Of a DNA stretch of 14,892 nt, positions 6,873 to 14,386 are shown in pieces. The notes under the pieces are model-generated. The model had not been told where the DNA came from. It ran no database searches and saw only the letters and a program-made list of their open reading frames with translations. The translations under genes and the position numbers were made by a program. The DNA is taken from contig JALSJL010000305.1 of assembly GCA_026989405.1 (NCBI GenBank), positions 1-14,892 of the forward strand, in the 5' to 3' direction. Each line of letters begins with the position of its first letter. The first letter of the stretch is position 1. This DNA comes from Marinosulfonomonas sp. (GTDB lineage: Bacteria; Pseudomonadota; Alphaproteobacteria; Rhodobacterales; Rhodobacteraceae).

Positions 6873-8627
6873 TTAAACCAGAACCGCGCCGCCGGCTTCG
6901 ATGGCGCCTTCGGTGGAGGCTTCGCCAAGAAGCATTTCGTTATGCGGTTTGCCCGACGGAATCATCGGGAAGCAATTTTCGTGTTTTTCCACCAGACAGT
7001 CAAAGATCACCGGTCCGTCGTGGTTGATCATTTCCAGGATCGCGTCATCCAGATCGGCCGGGTCGGTGCACAGGATGCCCCTGGCGCCGAAGGCTTCGGC
7101 CAGCTTGACGAAATCGGGCAGCGCCTCGGACCAGCTTTGCGAATAGCGCTCACCATGCAGCAGTTGCTGCCACTGGCGCACCATCCCGAGGCGTTCGTTG
7201 TTCAGGATGAACTGCTTGACCGGTAGCCGATACTGCACGGCGGTGCCCATTTCCTGCATGTTCATCAGCCAGGACGCTTCGCCGGCCACATTGATCACCA
7301 GTGCCTCCGGGTGCGCCATCTGCACCCCGATGGACGCCGGAAACCCGTAGCCCATGGTGCCCAGACCGCCCGAGGTCATCAGCCGGTTCGGGTCGTTGAA
7401 GGTCAGGTATTGCGCGGCCCACATCTGGTGCTGGCCCACTTCGGTGGTGATATAGCGGTCATGGTCGCGGGTCAGCGCTTCGAGCCGCTCCAGCGCGTGT
7501 TGCGGCTTGATCACCCCGGAAGCGTTCTTGTAGCTCAGGCAGTCTTTCTTGCGCCACTCGTTGATCTGCGCCCACCAGTCCTTGACGCTGGCCCGGTCGG
7601 TCTTGCGCCCGCGCGACTTCCAGATGCGCAGCAGGTCTTCCAGCACATGGGCGACATCGCCGACAATCGGGAAATCCACATGGATGACCTTGTTGATCGA
7701 GCTGGGGTCAATATCCACATGCGCCTTGCGCGAGCCGGGCGAAAAGGCCGAGATCAACCCGGTGATCCGGTCATCGAACCGTGCGCCGATGTTGATCATC
7801 AGGTCGCAGTCGTGCATCGCCATGTTGGCTTCGTAAAGCCCGTGCATGCCGAGCATGCCGATCCAGTTTTCACCGGTGCCGGGGTAGGCGCCAAGCCCCA
7901 TCAGGGTCGAGGTGATCGGAAAGTTTGTGGCTTCGACCAGTTCGCGCAACAGCTGGCTGGCGTGCGGGCCGGAATTGATCACGCCGCCGCCGGTGTAAAA
8001 CACCGGGCGTTTGGCGGTTTCCATCGCTTCGACCAGCGCCTTGATCTGCTCCATGTCGCCCTTGACCTGCGGCGCGTAGTGGCGCGTGTTGGCCTGTTTC
8101 GGGGTCACATAGCCGCCCGATGCAAACTGCACGTCTTTCGGGATGTCGACCAGAACCGGGCCGGGGCGGCCGGTTGTGGCCACATGGAAGGCCTGGTGCA
8201 GCACGTCCGACAGCTTGTCGGTGTCCTTGACCAGCCAGTTGTGCTTGGTGCAGGGGCGCGTGATGCCCACGGTGTCGGCTTCCTGAAAGCCGTCGGTGCC
8301 GATCATGAAGGTCGGAACCTGCCCGGTAAGAACCACGATCGGGATCGAGTCCATCAACGCATCGGTCAGCCCGGTAACCGCGTTCGTCGCGCCGGGGCCG
8401 GAGGTGACAAGCACGACGCCCGGTTTCCCGGTCGAGCGCGCATAGCCCTCGGCGGCGTGAACCGCGCCCTGTTCGTGGCGCACCAGGATGTGCCGGATGT
8501 CATTTTGCAAAAAGATTTCGTCATAGATCGGAAGGACAGCGCCGCCGGGGTAGCCGAATACCGTGTCCACGCCCTGATCCCTCAGCGCCTGAACCACCAT
8601 TTTCGCACCGGTCATCTGACGTGCCAT
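6873..8627 (-). CDS. ilvB: Acetolactate synthase large (catalytic) subunit
   Basis: The 584-residue enzyme joins two pyruvates, or pyruvate and 2-oxobutyrate, in the first common step of valine, leucine and isoleucine synthesis, using thiamine diphosphate and FAD. GYPGGAVLPIYD (25-36) and RHEQGAVHAAEGYAR (50-64) contain the catalytic glutamate E52. SGPGATN (76-82) is a conserved loop, and RFDDR (283-287) belongs to the FAD-binding middle domain. The thiamine-binding motif is unusual: GEAS at 449-452 stands where most family members have GDGS, with NN at 476-477 kept. The ATG at 8627 has GGAGA five bases upstream. Full length for the family. Expression is probably controlled by the attenuator upstream. 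The symbol ilvI is used for the same role in some genomes. Confidence 0.95.
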   Translation of the reverse strand: MARQMTGAKMVVQALRDQGVDTVFGYPGGAVLPIYDEIFLQNDIRHILVRHEQGAVHAAEGYARSTGKPGVVLVTSGPGATNAVTGLTDALMDSIPIVVLTGQVPTFMIGTDGFQEADTVGITRPCTKHNWLVKDTDKLSDVLHQAFHVATTGRPGPVLVDIPKDVQFASGGYVTPKQANTRHYAPQVKGDMEQIKALVEAMETAKRPVFYTGGGVINSGPHASQLLRELVEATNFPITSTLMGLGAYPGTGENWIGMLGMHGLYEANMAMHDCDLMINIGARFDDRITGLISAFSPGSRKAHVDIDPSSINKVIHVDFPIVGDVAHVLEDLLRIWKSRGRKTDRASVKDWWAQINEWRKKDCLSYKNASGVIKPQHALERLEALTRDHDRYITTEVGQHQMWAAQYLTFNDPNRLMTSGGLGTMGYGFPASIGVQMAHPEALVINVAGEASWLMNMQEMGTAVQYRLPVKQFILNNERLGMVRQWQQLLHGERYSQSWSEALPDFVKLAEAFGARGILCTDPADLDDAILEMINHDGPVIFDCLVEKHENCFPMIPSGKPHNEMLLGEASTEGAIEAGGAVLV

Positions 8628-8668
8628 GTTCTTCTCCGTCTCACTGTCGTTCGCTTGTCGTCCGTCAT

Positions 8669-8693
8669 AAAAAAGCCCCCGATTTTCGGGGGC
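8669..8693 (-). terminator. Attenuator terminator in the ilvB leader
   Basis: On the - strand GCCCCCGA (8693-8686) pairs perfectly with TCGGGGGC (8682-8675) around three A residues and is followed by TTTTTT (8674-8669). This is a textbook intrinsic terminator, but it lies 42 bases before the ilvB start and after a promoter and a short leader ORF, so it must be read through for ilvB to be expressed. Confidence 0.88.
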
Positions 8694-8734
8694 GCATGGG
8701 GAACCTGAATGGTTGCCGTTACCGGCCCATGCGC
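8692..8734 (-). promoter_or_regulatory. Candidate antiterminator pairing in the ilvB leader
   Basis: On the - strand GCGCATGGG (8734-8726), inside the leader peptide codons W-R-M-G, is a perfect nine-base complement of CCCATGCGC (8700-8692), which runs into the 5' arm of the terminator and shares two bases with it. A competing small hairpin, GCCG-GTAA-CGGC (8726-8715), forms around the leader stop codon. A ribosome at the stop codon would cover the first arm, while one stalled earlier at the Val/Ile codons would leave it free. The overlap with the terminator is small, so the exact switch is uncertain. Confidence 0.55.
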
Positions 8735-8766
8735 CAACTTCCTACAATGACCACAAGGTGTTTCAT
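8719..8766 (-). CDS. ilvB leader peptide (attenuator)
   Basis: The 15-codon ORF encodes MKHLVVIVGSWRMGR and ends in TAA at 8721-8719. Codons 4-8 are Leu-Val-Val-Ile-Val, all three products of the pathway that ilvB starts, which is the signature of a ribosome-mediated attenuation leader. It lies between a plausible promoter (8822-8794) and an intrinsic terminator (8693-8669), 92 bases before ilvB. GGGA nine to twelve bases upstream is a modest ribosome binding site. A second tiny ORF, MGTLK, starts at 8781 and its TGA overlaps the leader ATG, which could couple them. The peptide itself probably has no function beyond being translated. Confidence 0.8.
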   Translation of the reverse strand: MKHLVVIVGSWRMGR

Positions 8767-8793
8767 TTCAAGGTTCCCATGTTCGTGCGCGAA

Positions 8794-8822
8794 AGACTAC
8801 GGGCGGGTTTCGGGGGCGTCAA
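8794..8822 (-). promoter_or_regulatory. Promoter of the ilvB leader-ilvBN operon
   Basis: On the - strand TTGACG (8822-8817) and TAGTCT (8799-8794) are separated by 17 bases. The -35 matches the consensus at five positions and the -10 at three, which is common for alphaproteobacteria. Transcription would begin near 8787, about 20 bases before the leader ATG, giving a leader RNA of about 160 bases. Confidence 0.6.
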
Positions 8823-8910
8823 CCGGCAATTTCGGGAATTATGTGTCGCGAATGTCGCATAACGGGTGCGAAAATTACAAAATGGACCGGACGGGCGAAA
8901 TTTTGCCAAC

Positions 8911-9945
8911 TCAGGCGCTGTTGTTTTCGCGCGCGTGGATGCGCCGGATGCGGTCCATGCCCTGTTCGACGCTGACCGGCGGCGCATAGCCCAGTTCGCG
9001 CTTGGCGCGGCTGATGTCATAGCGCCGGGGCAGGGCGACGAAATCGAGCTGGAAGCGCGACAGCGGCGGCGTGGATTTCAGACGCAACAGGCGCCAGACG
9101 GTCTCGGTAATGCGCGCGAGCGGGCGCACCAGCCAACCGGGCATGTTCTTGCGTGGTGGCGCAACCCCGAAGGCGTTGAACAGCGCCGTGAAGAACTCGC
9201 GCACGCTGAGCTCGGCGTCATCGGTGATGATGAAGATGTCGCCGTCGTGGCCGCGCGTCAGGGCCAGTTCAATGGCGTGGACAAGGTTTTCGACATGCAC
9301 CATTTCCATCGGGGCGCGGCCCTGGTCGACCCAGACGAACTTGCCCGATTTCACGGCGTCCAGCACGTCGCCGATCTGGCCGCCGTCACCCCAGATGAAC
9401 GGCGGGCGCAGGATGATCAGCTCGGTTGTGCGCGGCTCGGCCAGCAGCGCCAGTTCGGCGGCTTTCTTGGCCGCGCCATAGCGCGAGTTGGGGCGGTCGG
9501 GGTAGGGATGGCTTTCGTCGATGCCGTCAAGCGAGGGGCCATCCTGGAGCACGCTTTCGGACGACAGGTAGATCATCCGGCCGACACCCTGGCGGTTGCA
9601 GGCCCGCAGGATCTCGACGCTGGCATCGGCGATCTGGCGGGTCAGCTCGCGCGCATCGCCCCAGACGCTGATCGGGGCCGCCAGATGGACCACGGCGTCC
9701 ATGCCCGACAAGGCGTGTGACCAGTTTGCGATGTCGTCAAGTGAGCCGCGCACCGGGCGGGCGCCCATGGCCTTCAGCAGCCGATCCCCCTCGGCGCTGC
9801 GTGACAGCGCGGTGACCTCGTGGCCCTTTGCAACGAGATCGCGGATCAGGTGGCGGCCGACAAAACCCGTGCCGCCGGTGACAAAAATGCGTTCCGGGCC
9901 AGCAGGGGCATTGGTGCCGGCGGGTGTTTTCTGTTCGGTGGCCAT
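8911..9945 (-). CDS. NAD-dependent epimerase/dehydratase (extended SDR family)
   Basis: The 344-residue protein is an extended short-chain dehydrogenase/reductase. The nucleotide-binding motif TGGTGFVG is at 23-30, after an N-terminal tail of about 17 residues rich in Ala, Pro and Thr. HLAAP (87-91) is the family's second conserved strand. YGAAK gives the catalytic Y156 and K160, with SS at 128-129. ILRPPFIWGDGG (178-189) matches the substrate-side segment seen in 3-beta-hydroxysteroid dehydrogenase-like and NAD-dependent epimerase members. The substrate cannot be told. The ATG is separated by a single base from the stop of the upstream response regulator (TGACATG), so translation is coupled and the gene is the third member of the kinase-regulator operon. 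No clear terminator follows its stop at 8911. Confidence 0.88.
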   Translation of the reverse strand: MATEQKTPAGTNAPAGPERIFVTGGTGFVGRHLIRDLVAKGHEVTALSRSAEGDRLLKAMGARPVRGSLDDIANWSHALSGMDAVVHLAAPISVWGDARELTRQIADASVEILRACNRQGVGRMIYLSSESVLQDGPSLDGIDESHPYPDRPNSRYGAAKKAAELALLAEPRTTELIILRPPFIWGDGGQIGDVLDAVKSGKFVWVDQGRAPMEMVHVENLVHAIELALTRGHDGDIFIITDDAELSVREFFTALFNAFGVAPPRKNMPGWLVRPLARITETVWRLLRLKSTPPLSRFQLDFVALPRRYDISRAKRELGYAPPVSVEQGMDRIRRIHARENNSA

Positions 9946-9946
9946 G

Positions 9947-10597
9947 TCAGTATTTTACACCGGTTCCCTGCAGAACACCATGTTCCATCGCGTAGCGTGT
10001 CAGCCCGGCGGTCGACGAGATGCCCAGCTTGGCCTTGATGTTCTTGCGGTGGGTTTCCACGGTGCGCACGGAAATGCCGAGATCGGCGGCCACGTCCTTG
10101 TTCGATTTGCCCTGCGCCAGTTGCAGGAGGATGGTCTGTTCACGTGAGGTCAGCGGCTCGCGGTTGTCGATGGTGCGCGGCTTCAGCGCCACCTGGGCGC
10201 CGGTGCACAGGTATTGCTCGCCCGCCATCACGGTGTCGATCGCCTGCTTGATTTCCTCGGTCGGCACGTCTTTCAGCACATAGCCGCGTGCGCCGTGGCT
10301 GAGCGCCATCGAGATATATTCGGAATTGTCATGCATCGACAGGATCAGGATGCGCGTTTGCGGACGCTTTTCCAGCAGCAGCTCGGTGGCCGGCAAGCCG
10401 CCGATGCCCGGCATGTTGAGATCGAGCAGCACAACGTCCGGGTTCAGCGTTTCGATCTGGTCAATGGCGCTCTGGCCGTTGCACAGGGTCGCGACGACCT
10501 GGATGTCGTCATAGGTCTCAAGGATCGCCTGAATGCCTTCGGCCACCATCGGGTGGTCGTCGACGATCAGAACGCGAACGGGGGCGGCGGCGGTCAT
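9947..10597 (-). CDS. NarL/FixJ family response regulator (LuxR-type DNA-binding)
   Basis: The 216-residue protein is a two-domain transcription regulator. The receiver domain (about 6-120) has the acidic pair D13-D14, the phosphoacceptor D59 in LLDLNMPG, S87 and K109. The LuxR-type helix-turn-helix spans about 146-208, with LTSREQTILLQLAQGKSNKDVA and GISVRTVETHRKNIKAKLG as its recognisable parts. Its ATG overlaps the kinase stop codon by the usual ATGA four-base overlap, and AAAGG lies seven bases upstream, so the two form a cognate pair. The divergent TRAP transporter operon is the most likely target, by position only. Confidence 0.95.
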   Translation of the reverse strand: MTAAAPVRVLIVDDHPMVAEGIQAILETYDDIQVVATLCNGQSAIDQIETLNPDVVLLDLNMPGIGGLPATELLLEKRPQTRILILSMHDNSEYISMALSHGARGYVLKDVPTEEIKQAIDTVMAGEQYLCTGAQVALKPRTIDNREPLTSREQTILLQLAQGKSNKDVAADLGISVRTVETHRKNIKAKLGISSTAGLTRYAMEHGVLQGTGVKY

Positions 10598-12030
10598 GCA
10601 CTGGCCTTTGTCTGTTGTTCCGGGGGCAGCATGTGCGAAAGCGGTATCACGGCTTCAATCACGGTTCCGCGGTTCTTGCCAGAGCGCGAGGACAGGATGC
10701 GCAGATGCCCGTCGAGCTGTTCGATGCGCTCCTGCATGTTGCGCAGGCCAAGCCCCGGCACCTTGCCCGTGCGTTCGTCCGGGGCGATGCCGCGCCCGTT
10801 GTCGGCAATGCGCAACGTCGCGCCGTTGCGGTGGCCCTTGAGCACGAGATGCACGCGCGTCGCGCCGGAATGACGCTCGATATTGGTCAGCGCCTCCTGC
10901 GCCACGCGGTAAAGCGCGATCTTGGCGTCCTGGTCCAGCCGGTTGCGGAAGACCACGGTTTCCAGGTCGGTCTCGATCCCGGTGCGCGCGGAAAAATCAT
11001 CCATCAGCGATTTCAGCGCCGGGCCGAGTCCGAGGTCGTCAAGCACGCCGGGGCGCAGGTCGCGGCTGATGCGGCGCACTTCCTGGATGGTGCCCGACAG
11101 GGAATCGATGCCCCGGTCGAGGTTTTCCGCGGCCCGGCTGTCGCCCTTGCTAAAATGGCGGCGCGCCAGTTCCAGCTTGTAGCGCACCCCGACCAGCAAC
11201 TGGCTGATGCTGTCGTGGAGTTCGCGGGCGACGCGCCCGCGCTCTTCTTCCTGGGTGTCGAGCACCCGTTGCGTGAGCTTCTTCAGCTTGGCGTCGGCCA
11301 GGCGGCGCTCGCGTATGTTGATAAACATGCCCGAGGTGAACACCAGCAAGAGCGCGGCCAGCGCGATGGCGCCGATCGTCAGGAAGGTCTGGCGCACGCG
11401 TTCCTGAACCTCGGCGCGCTCATTGGCGATGGTGGCCAATACGTCGTCGATGAAAATCCCGGTGCCGACCGCCCATTGCCAGTCTTGCAGGCCGACGACA
11501 TAGGACACCATGCGTTCGGTTTGCCCGGTTGAGGGTTTTGGCCAGTCATAGGTCAGGTAGCCACCGCCCTGGCGGGCAATGTCGATCATTTTCCTGACGA
11601 TCTGTTCACCGTTGCCGTCCGCAAGATCTATCTGGTTGCGGCCGATCAGTTCGGTGCGGCGCGGGCTGACAAGGTTGGTGCCGTCATAGTCATAGACAAA
11701 GAAATATCCGTCGCGCCCGTAGACCATGGCCGAAAGAATGCGCGTCACCTCGAGCTTGGCCTGCTCGTCGTTCGGCAGGGCGCGGCCATAGATGTTGATG
11801 AAGGCGGTCCTGGCCAGCGAAAGGTAGTTTTTCAACTCGGCCTTCTTGGCGGAAATCAACTCTTCTTCAAGAAAGGAAATCTCGCTTTCGGCGGTCTGGC
11901 GCGACTGGTTCGTGACCAGCAGGGCAATGGCGGTGATGGCAAGCACAAGGGGCAGCGACGCCATCAGGAATACCTTTTGGCCGTAGTTCGGTCGCAGTCG
12001 CTGCCAAAGGCGCGAAAGCCGGTTCGCCAT
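10594..12030 (-). CDS. Cache-domain sensor histidine kinase (HisKA_3/NarX-like family)
   Basis: With the start at 12030 the protein has 478 residues. Membrane segments at about 20-40 and 216-238 enclose a periplasmic sensor region of about 170 residues that looks like a single Cache domain, including GYFFVYDYDGTNLVSP and a second strand set ending in WQWAVGTGIFIDD. The cytoplasmic part has the HisKA_3 box EEERGRVARELHDSISQ with phosphorylated H272, then the ATPase domain with EALTNIERHS (N383), DNGRG (410-414) and GLGLRNM (426-432). It would phosphorylate the overlapping response regulator. The ATG at 12030 is preferred because AGGGAAG lies just upstream; a GTG at 12048 would add six residues. 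Cache domains commonly bind small organic acids or amino acids, which fits the divergent TRAP transporter. Confidence 0.92.
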   Translation of the reverse strand: MANRLSRLWQRLRPNYGQKVFLMASLPLVLAITAIALLVTNQSRQTAESEISFLEEELISAKKAELKNYLSLARTAFINIYGRALPNDEQAKLEVTRILSAMVYGRDGYFFVYDYDGTNLVSPRRTELIGRNQIDLADGNGEQIVRKMIDIARQGGGYLTYDWPKPSTGQTERMVSYVVGLQDWQWAVGTGIFIDDVLATIANERAEVQERVRQTFLTIGAIALAALLLVFTSGMFINIRERRLADAKLKKLTQRVLDTQEEERGRVARELHDSISQLLVGVRYKLELARRHFSKGDSRAAENLDRGIDSLSGTIQEVRRISRDLRPGVLDDLGLGPALKSLMDDFSARTGIETDLETVVFRNRLDQDAKIALYRVAQEALTNIERHSGATRVHLVLKGHRNGATLRIADNGRGIAPDERTGKVPGLGLRNMQERIEQLDGHLRILSSRSGKNRGTVIEAVIPLSHMLPPEQQTKASA

Positions 12031-12044
12031 GTCAGTCTTCCCTG

Positions 12045-12076
12045 TCACCGGGTCCGAATCGTAAAATGACCGGTGA
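12045..12076. promoter_or_regulatory. Inverted repeat over the kinase promoter, possible operator
   Basis: TCACCGG(G)TC (12045-12054) and GACCGGTGA (12068-12076) are inverted copies, nine pairs with one bulged G. They lie at the presumed transcription start and in the -35/-10 spacer of the kinase promoter. A second inverted pair, GGGTCCGA (12050-12057) and TCGGACCC (12111-12118), flanks the same promoter. Binding by the response regulator is a possibility only. Confidence 0.35.
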
Positions 12077-12091
12077 GCAAGCAGCCGTCAA
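12063..12091 (-). promoter_or_regulatory. Promoter of the kinase-regulator-SDR operon
   Basis: On the - strand TTGACG (12091-12086) is followed after 17 bases by CATTTT (12068-12063). The -35 is strong and the -10 is weak, the same style as the ilvB promoter. Transcription would start near 12055, about 25 bases before the kinase ATG at 12030. Confidence 0.5.
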
Positions 12092-12144
12092 TTCGGCTTT
12101 TTCGATGCGGTCGGACCCGATTTTTCGGGGAATGCTCGTGAAAT

Positions 12145-12240
12145 TTCGGATATCTACGCAGAATTTGGTATTTTACCGCGCGCCGACTTCGCGTTACTGT
12201 CAGCGCACTTATGAAAGGGGGCCTGCCAAGGATGGCGGGC
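12145..12240 (+). promoter_or_regulatory. dctP upstream region: weak promoter candidate and leader hairpin
   Basis: The best + strand promoter candidate in the divergent 233-base gap is TTCGGA (12145-12150), 18 bases, TATTTT (12169-12174); the -35 is poor, as expected if an activator is needed. No sigma-54 element was found. In the resulting leader, GCCTGCCA (12221-12228) pairs with TGGCGGGC (12233-12240) around AGGA, one G-U pair included, ending 11 bases before the Shine-Dalgarno. Confidence 0.3.
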
Positions 12241-12263
12241 GCATTCCAATGGGAGGAAACTAT

Positions 12264-13346
<1,083 letters not shown>

Positions 13347-13369
13347 CCCTGACGGGTTGGAACTGAATT

Positions 13370-13425
13370 CGGCCTCCGGCGCATGTCGGGGGCCGACCAT
13401 TGATGCGCCTGCATGTTGATGCAGG
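13370..13425 (+). repeat. Two hairpins between dctP and dctQ
   Basis: CGGCCTCCG (13370-13378) pairs with CGGGGGCCG (13387-13395), one G-U pair, around eight bases. CCTGCAT (13408-13414) pairs perfectly with ATGCAGG (13419-13425) around GTTG. Neither has a T-tract. Such structures after a solute-binding-protein gene often protect the upstream mRNA and let it accumulate over the permease message. Confidence 0.6.
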
Positions 13426-13456
13426 ACCAAGCACAGACAACAGATGGGGGTTGGGG

Positions 13457-14368
13457 ATGCTGGACGGTCTGGTCTGGATTTTTCAGAACATTGCCTTGGC
13501 GTTTTACAACCTGGGCTATGCGCTGACACATCCGGCAATGTGGCTGAGCTGGATCGGCGGGCTTGATACCCCCGAAGCCAAAGAAGCCCTGATGCGCTTT
13601 ATCTACTATGGTGGATCGCACCAGTTTTTCTTCGTGGTGTTCACGGCGTTTCTGGTGCTGACAGCCCTCGGCATGTGGCGCAATTCCATCATGTGGGGCG
13701 CCGTGCGGGTTCTTGAAGGATTCGCCAACCGGGTCGGCCGGTTTTTCGCCTGGGCCGGGCTGATCATGGTGATGCAGCAGATCATCATCGTTTTCATGCA
13801 GCGGATATTCGTTTCAGTCGATATCGGCGTCGGGCTGGGCAAGGTGTTTGTGAAAGACATCAGCTGGTGGGCCGAGGAACTGAAATTCTACAATGCGCTG
13901 ATCGTGACGCTTTGTGCGACCTACACCTTCGTTCAGGGCGGTCATGTGCGCGTCGATCTGATCTATGCCAAGGTCAGATACCGGACCAGGAAGGCAATCG
14001 ACATGTTCGGTTCGCTGATCTTCATGATGCCGGTGGCCGTGGTGACCTGGATGTATGGCTGGTATTTCCTGTGGCGCCACCTGGTAGTGCCAAAGCCCTC
14101 GGCGTCCGACACGCTTGAGCGCTTGTTGCTGAAATCGCGCGCCCTGCGCTGGAATGTCGAAACCATCGGCTTTTCACCAAACGGGTTCAACGCATACTTC
14201 CTGTTCAAGGCGTTGCTCGTGGCCTACGCGGGGCTGGTTTTCCTGCACGCCATCGCGTTCTTCTACCGCTCGTATCTTGAACGCAAGGAAGGCCCCGAAA
14301 GCGAGGGCAAGTATCTTGATCGAGACACGCTTGGCGAAGGCGAAGAAGCCTACGAAGGCACACATTAA
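13457..14368 (+). CDS. TRAP transporter small permease subunit (DctQ family)
   Basis: The 303-residue inner-membrane protein is the small permease subunit of the transporter. The DctQ core spans about 95-275, with the signature GGHVRVDLIY at 161-170. Predicted membrane segments lie near 4-24, 56-74, 97-118, 143-160, 182-206 and 247-270. It is longer than a typical DctQ of 160-200 residues with four segments: an N-terminal part of about 90 residues adds two segments, and a loop of about 35 residues separates the last two. The C-terminal tail is charged. The ATG at 13457 is chosen because the hydrophobic N-terminus starts there, after a G-rich ribosome binding region; a TTG at 13400 is possible in the same frame. 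The dctM ATG follows the stop by 18 bases. Confidence 0.9.
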   Translation: MLDGLVWIFQNIALAFYNLGYALTHPAMWLSWIGGLDTPEAKEALMRFIYYGGSHQFFFVVFTAFLVLTALGMWRNSIMWGAVRVLEGFANRVGRFFAWAGLIMVMQQIIIVFMQRIFVSVDIGVGLGKVFVKDISWWAEELKFYNALIVTLCATYTFVQGGHVRVDLIYAKVRYRTRKAIDMFGSLIFMMPVAVVTWMYGWYFLWRHLVVPKPSASDTLERLLLKSRALRWNVETIGFSPNGFNAYFLFKALLVAYAGLVFLHAIAFFYRSYLERKEGPESEGKYLDRDTLGEGEEAYEGTH

Positions 14369-14386
14369 TCCAGAGGCGGAACTACA

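Noticed and set aside
7311..8708. A 465-codon + strand ORF opposite ilvB
   Set aside because: It is an antisense shadow of a certain gene, with a composition biased to Arg, His and Gly and no domain.
8684..8818. An 11-base direct repeat TTTCGGGGGCG at 8684-8694 and 8808-8818
   Set aside because: One copy is the attenuator stem and the other lies in the promoter spacer, which is not transcribed. A short GC-rich match is likely chance.
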